This document shows positions 55,930 to 58,862 of a stretch of 58,862 bases of DNA, piece after piece; positions within the stretch are counted from its first letter, which is position 1; each line of letters starts with the position of its first letter. The notes under the pieces are model-generated. The model made no database searches and was not told the origin of the DNA. It was given only the letters and a program-made list of their open reading frames with translations. This DNA comes from a virus. Both the position numbers and the translations under genes were made by a program. Location: IMG/VR virus record IMGVR_UViG_3300046538_000184, positions 1 to 58,862 of that record. One strand, written 5' to 3'.

Positions 55930-56838
55930 TTAAACAAACCTTTCGCTGCTTTGGCACTGCGCCAACAGCCATGTCCTCAAGGCGACGATTTTCTTCGAGT
56001 TGGCGGTTTCATGGGGCGTCACCAGATAGAAGCCCAGATCATCCTTCAGGCGCAAAGCGAAAGGCGCCACCAATCGTCCGGCTCGCAGGTCATCGTCGAC
56101 ATAGGTCGAGCGCCCGATGCATACCCCCTGCCCGTCAACGGCTGCCTGCACCGCCATCATCGCCAGGTCGAAGGTCAGTCGCGACCCTTTGGCCAGTTTC
56201 GCTGGCTGATCCGCCGCGCTCAGCCAGGTGTTCCAGTCTGCGGCGGTCATGCCGCTGACTTGCAGCATCGTGTGGTTGGCCAGATCGGCCGGCGTCTGTA
56301 AGGCCTTCCCACCCTTGAGCAAGGCCGGACTGCACACCGGGAAGATTTCATCGGACATCAGCCAGTCCGCACGCAAGCCCTTCCAGTCACCGCGACCATA
56401 ACGAATCGCCGCATCAATCCCGCCATGGCGAAAATCCACCAGATCGGTGGCGGCGCTGACCCGCACTTCGATATCAGGGAACGTCTGCTGAAAGGCCGGC
56501 AGGCGCGGCAACAACCATTTGGACGCGACCGACACTAATGTGCTGATGGTCAGCACTGTGTTGTCGCGTGTCGCGAACAACTGCTCCGTCGAATAGCGCA
56601 ACTCATGAAACGCCGAGCGGATACCCGGCAAGTAAGCCTGCCCTGCCTCAGTCAGTGTCAGGCCGTCCTTGAGCCGCAAAAACAGCGACACACCAAGCTC
56701 CGCCTCAAGCCTGCGAATCTGATGGCTGATGGCGGTTTGCGTGACATTCAGTTCTTGCGCAGCCTGGGTAAAGCTCATGTGCCGCGCGGCGGACTCGAAG
56801 GCTCTCAAGCCATTCAAGGAAGGTAGTCTGGCGACCAT
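55930..56838 (-). CDS. LysR-family transcriptional regulator (GcvA-like)
   Basis: A 302-aa protein with N-terminal winged helix (AARHMSFTQAAQELNVTQTA ... ISHQIRRLE) and a periplasmic-binding-like effector domain. The opening LPSLNGLRAFE is typical of the GcvA/AmpR branch. It is divergent from the glutathione S-transferase gene, its probable target. Confidence 0.92.
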   Translation of the reverse strand: MVARLPSLNGLRAFESAARHMSFTQAAQELNVTQTAISHQIRRLEAELGVSLFLRLKDGLTLTEAGQAYLPGIRSAFHELRYSTEQLFATRDNTVLTISTLVSVASKWLLPRLPAFQQTFPDIEVRVSAATDLVDFRHGGIDAAIRYGRGDWKGLRADWLMSDEIFPVCSPALLKGGKALQTPADLANHTMLQVSGMTAADWNTWLSAADQPAKLAKGSRLTFDLAMMAVQAAVDGQGVCIGRSTYVDDDLRAGRLVAPFALRLKDDLGFYLVTPHETANSKKIVALRTWLLAQCQSSERFV

Positions 56839-56947
56839 ATGGCGTTAAACACTCATGAGATTTTGTCATACGCTATCACTTGAAATGACCTTTGCGAAAC
56901 GCTCAGTGACGATGGATTCTGGCGCCTTCTTTCAACAAGGATCTGCC

Positions 56948-57559
56948 ATGAAACTGTATTTCGCGCCGATGACCTGCTCGCTGTCATCGCACATTGTGTT
57001 GCGGGAACTGGGCTTGCCGTTCGAGCTGATTCGCGTCAATAACCACAGCAAGCGCACTGCCGATGGCCGTGAGTTTCGCGAGATCAATCCCAAGGGATAC
57101 GTGGCTGCCTTGTTGCTGGATAACGGCGAGGTGTTGACGGAGGGGCCGGCGATTCTTCAATACCTGGCCGATCAGGTGCCGCAGCATAAACTGGCGCCGG
57201 CCAATGGCACGTGGGAACGCTCGCGTTTGCAGGAGCATCTGAACTTCATCAGCAGCGAAATCCACGGCGCCAGCGCGCCGCTGTTCAACAATGAGATCCC
57301 GGAGTCGATCAAGGCGATCTTCAAACAAACCCTGTTCAAGCGCCTGGACTTTCTCAGCCAGACACTCGCCCCCCAGGACTATCTGATGAGCACATTCAGC
57401 GTGGCCGACGCCTATTTGTTCACCGTCCTGCAGTGGCTGCCGACGTTCAATATCGACATTGAAAACTGGCCGGTACTGGCGACCTACGTAAAGCGCGTAG
57501 CCGAGCGCCCAAGCGTACGCTCGGCCATCGCGGCAGAACAAGCCACGCATCCGGTCTGA
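56948..57559 (+). CDS. Glutathione S-transferase
   Basis: The ATG at 56948 (MKLYFAPMTCSLSSHIVLRE) fits the beta-class GST thioredoxin fold with Cys10-Ser/Ser region; EGPAILQYLAD binds glutathione. The helical C-terminal domain ends RVAERPSVRSAI. 203 aa, typical length. It detoxifies electrophiles. Confidence 0.92.
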   Translation: MKLYFAPMTCSLSSHIVLRELGLPFELIRVNNHSKRTADGREFREINPKGYVAALLLDNGEVLTEGPAILQYLADQVPQHKLAPANGTWERSRLQEHLNFISSEIHGASAPLFNNEIPESIKAIFKQTLFKRLDFLSQTLAPQDYLMSTFSVADAYLFTVLQWLPTFNIDIENWPVLATYVKRVAERPSVRSAIAAEQATHPV

Positions 57560-57640
57560 TCCGTGCCGATACGCAAACGGGCGATGTCGCCAATGAATCT
57601 GTAAACTGGCGCGATTTACTCGCTCAGACAAGGGATCAAC

Positions 57641-58021
57641 ATGGCCAGCCAAAACATCACCTTCACCCCGGATCCGGACGCAGACTCGATTTCTTCCGAC
57701 GTAGCGACCTTCGCTGGGATCATGGTGTCGACCCAGATCCCGACCCGTGCCGATGGCAGCCTGGAACTGGGTGGCATCACCGAGCAAAGTGAGTGCACAT
57801 TGCAAGCGCTGAAAGTTGCGCTGGAGCGCGCCGGCAGCTCGATGGATCGGGTCATGCACTTGACCATCTACCTAACCGACATGGCTGATCGCGCGGCATT
57901 CAACGAAGTTTACAAACGCTACTTCGCCAAGCCATGGCCGGTGCGTGCAGCGGTGGGTGTGGCCTCGCTGGCGGTTGAAGGCATGCGCGTGGAAGTCACC
58001 GCGATGGCCGCCAAGGCCTGA
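57641..58021 (+). CDS. RidA/YjgF-family protein
   Basis: A 126-aa protein with the family C-terminal pattern PVRAAVGVASLAVEGMRVEV, and SMDRVMHLTIYLTDM in the middle. RidA proteins hydrolyse reactive enamine/imine intermediates. The key Arg in PVRAAV is present. Confidence 0.88.
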   Translation: MASQNITFTPDPDADSISSDVATFAGIMVSTQIPTRADGSLELGGITEQSECTLQALKVALERAGSSMDRVMHLTIYLTDMADRAAFNEVYKRYFAKPWPVRAAVGVASLAVEGMRVEVTAMAAKA

Positions 58022-58035
58022 GACTCACTGCACAA

Positions 58036-58135
58036 CCCCTTGTGGGAGCGAGCTTGCTCGCGAAAGCGTCAGTTCAGTCTCCATTGATGTTGAATGTCCT
58101 GCCGCCTTCGCGAGCAAGCTCGCTCCCACAGGGGT
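58036..58135. repeat. REP pair (REPIN) of P. fluorescens type
   Basis: GTGGGAGCGAGCTTGCTCGC (58042-58061) is inverted as GCGAGCAAGCTCGCTCCCAC about 50 bp later (58110-58129). Paired inverted REPs of this sequence are hallmark intergenic elements of the P. fluorescens group. Confidence 0.9.
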
Positions 58136-58237
58136 CAAGGTGACAATGCCCTGTGCCATCGGGCAGCACAGGCGTGCCGGGCGTGCGTTTCACGGGTAGA
58201 ATGCGCGCCTAACCGTGACAGCCTGACTAAAAAAACT

Positions 58238-58862
58238 ATGTCCTTGCCCAAGCATCATCTGGAATTGCTCAGCCCTGCCCGCGATGTCGCCATCGCCCGC
58301 GAGGCGATCCTGCACGGCGCTGACGCCGTGTACATCGGCGGCCCAAGCTTCGGCGCGCGCCACAACGCCTGCAACGAAGTCGGCGAAATCGCTGAACTGG
58401 TGGAATTTGCCCGCAAGTATCACGCGCGCATTTTCACCACCATCAACACCATCCTGCACGACAACGAACTGGAGCCGGCGCGCAAGCTGATCCATCAGTT
58501 GTACGACGCCGGTGTCGACGCGCTGATCGTTCAGGATCTGGGCGTGATGGAGCTGGACATTCCGCCGATCGAGCTGCACGCCTCGACCCAGACCGACATT
58601 CGTACGCTGGAGCGGGCGAAGTTCCTTGATCAGGCCGGTTTCTCGCAACTGGTATTGGCCCGTGAGCTGAACCTGCAGGAAATCCGTGCGATCGCCGACG
58701 AAACCGACGCCGCCATCGAATTCTTCATCCATGGTGCGTTGTGCGTGGCCTTCTCCGGCCAGTGCAACATCTCCCACGCGCAGACCGGGCGCAGCGCCAA
58801 CCGTGGCGACTGCTCGCAGGCTTGCCGCTTGCCGTACACCCTCAAAGACGAAAAGGGTGGCG
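58238..58862 (+). CDS. yegQ: U32 peptidase family, YegQ/TrhP type (partial)
   Basis: Starts at 58238 (MSLPKHHLELLSPARD) and runs off the window. LHGADAVYIGG and the U32 signature FFIHGALCVAFSGQCNISHA followed by GRSANRGDCSQACR are present. YegQ/TrhP takes part in hydroxylation of uridine 34 in tRNA. Only the N-terminal ~208 codons are seen. Confidence 0.92.
   Translation, partial: MSLPKHHLELLSPARDVAIAREAILHGADAVYIGGPSFGARHNACNEVGEIAELVEFARKYHARIFTTINTILHDNELEPARKLIHQLYDAGVDALIVQDLGVMELDIPPIELHASTQTDIRTLERAKFLDQAGFSQLVLARELNLQEIRAIADETDAAIEFFIHGALCVAFSGQCNISHAQTGRSANRGDCSQACRLPYTLKDEKGG

Noticed and set aside
56570-56590. Another GTGTCGCG-like word in the host LysR gene as a fourth paired-palindrome site
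   Set aside because: No partner half at 20-bp spacing; likely chance in GC-rich coding DNA.
58036-58135. The strong inverted repeat between RidA and U32 genes as a novel element
   Set aside because: It is the well-known Pseudomonas REP/REPIN type.
54231-58862. Prophage genes continuing past attR
   Set aside because: The att repeat ends at 54230 and the following genes (acetyltransferase, cupin, LysR, GST, RidA, U32) are ordinary host genes.

Overview
The window is a Pseudomonas chromosome segment, most likely of the P. fluorescens group. The evidence is the moderately high GC, the host genes on the right flank, a Pseudomonas-type REP pair near 58.05 kb and DUF1654/DUF4224-type phage genes. 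It carries a complete-looking lambdoid siphovirus prophage inserted in a tRNA-Ser(UGA) gene. The intact tRNA is at 1-88. A 61-bp perfect direct repeat (29-89 and 54170-54230), running from the anticodon stem to just past the tRNA 3' end, marks the two attachment sites, so the element is 54,141 bp. The integrase (52996-54045) abuts the right repeat, and short repeats that look like integrase arm sites lie just inside both ends.

Layout, left to right. (1) 0.3-3.3 kb: small unknown genes, one of them bracketed by a 20-bp perfect inverted repeat, then a LexA-boxed pair ending in an SRAP/YedK-type abasic-site protein. (2) 3.3-30.3 kb, minus strand: the late operon, read right to left. It runs holin, Acb2-like anti-CBASS protein, small and large terminase, portal, minor head protein, scaffold, major capsid, connector genes, a lambda-type tail (terminator, tube, G/GT chaperones with a -1 frameshift site, tape measure, M, L, K, I, J), fibre, fibre chaperone, SleB-type endolysin, then nested Rz/Rz1 spanins. 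Several accessory genes (morons) interrupt it, each with its own terminator or reversed orientation. (3) 30.4-36.4 kb, minus strand: delayed early region with NinG, NinB, an O-like initiator carrying internal iterons (probable origin), an Oop-like short RNA, CII-like and Cro-like regulators. (4) 36.4-40.1 kb: CI-type repressor, a two-gene XRE-ImmA operon under a large dyad operator, and a LexA-boxed DUF1654 gene. (5) 40.1-54 kb, plus strand: the PL operon with paired operators, a boxA-containing leader, a C4-like structured RNA, Sak4-like recombinase, exonuclease, cytosine methyltransferase, NinX-like protein, DUF4224 protein and integrase. Reversed accessory genes within it include a DUF5677 protein, a putative AbiC-like membrane protein and a RelA/SpoT-domain protein.

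CI has the self-cleavage architecture and two LexA-type boxes are present, so the prophage looks SOS-inducible. CI and Cro should act at the shared ATAAGC-N2-GCTTAT operators at both PR and PL. Early transcription to the right feeds recombination and integration; early transcription to the left feeds replication and then late genes. The four or more intrinsic terminators inside the late operon imply processive antitermination. The accessory genes form a plausible set of immunity and lysogenic-conversion functions: Acb2-like counter-defence, RelA/SpoT and AbiC-like candidate anti-phage genes, a methyltransferase, the XRE-ImmA pair and several membrane or lipoproteins.

Right of the prophage (54.3-58.9 kb) is ordinary host DNA: serine-acetyltransferase-like enzyme, cupin protein, LysR regulator, glutathione S-transferase, RidA-family protein, a REP pair and the start of a U32 peptidase (YegQ/TrhP type). 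All functions are from reading the sequence; no database search was run.
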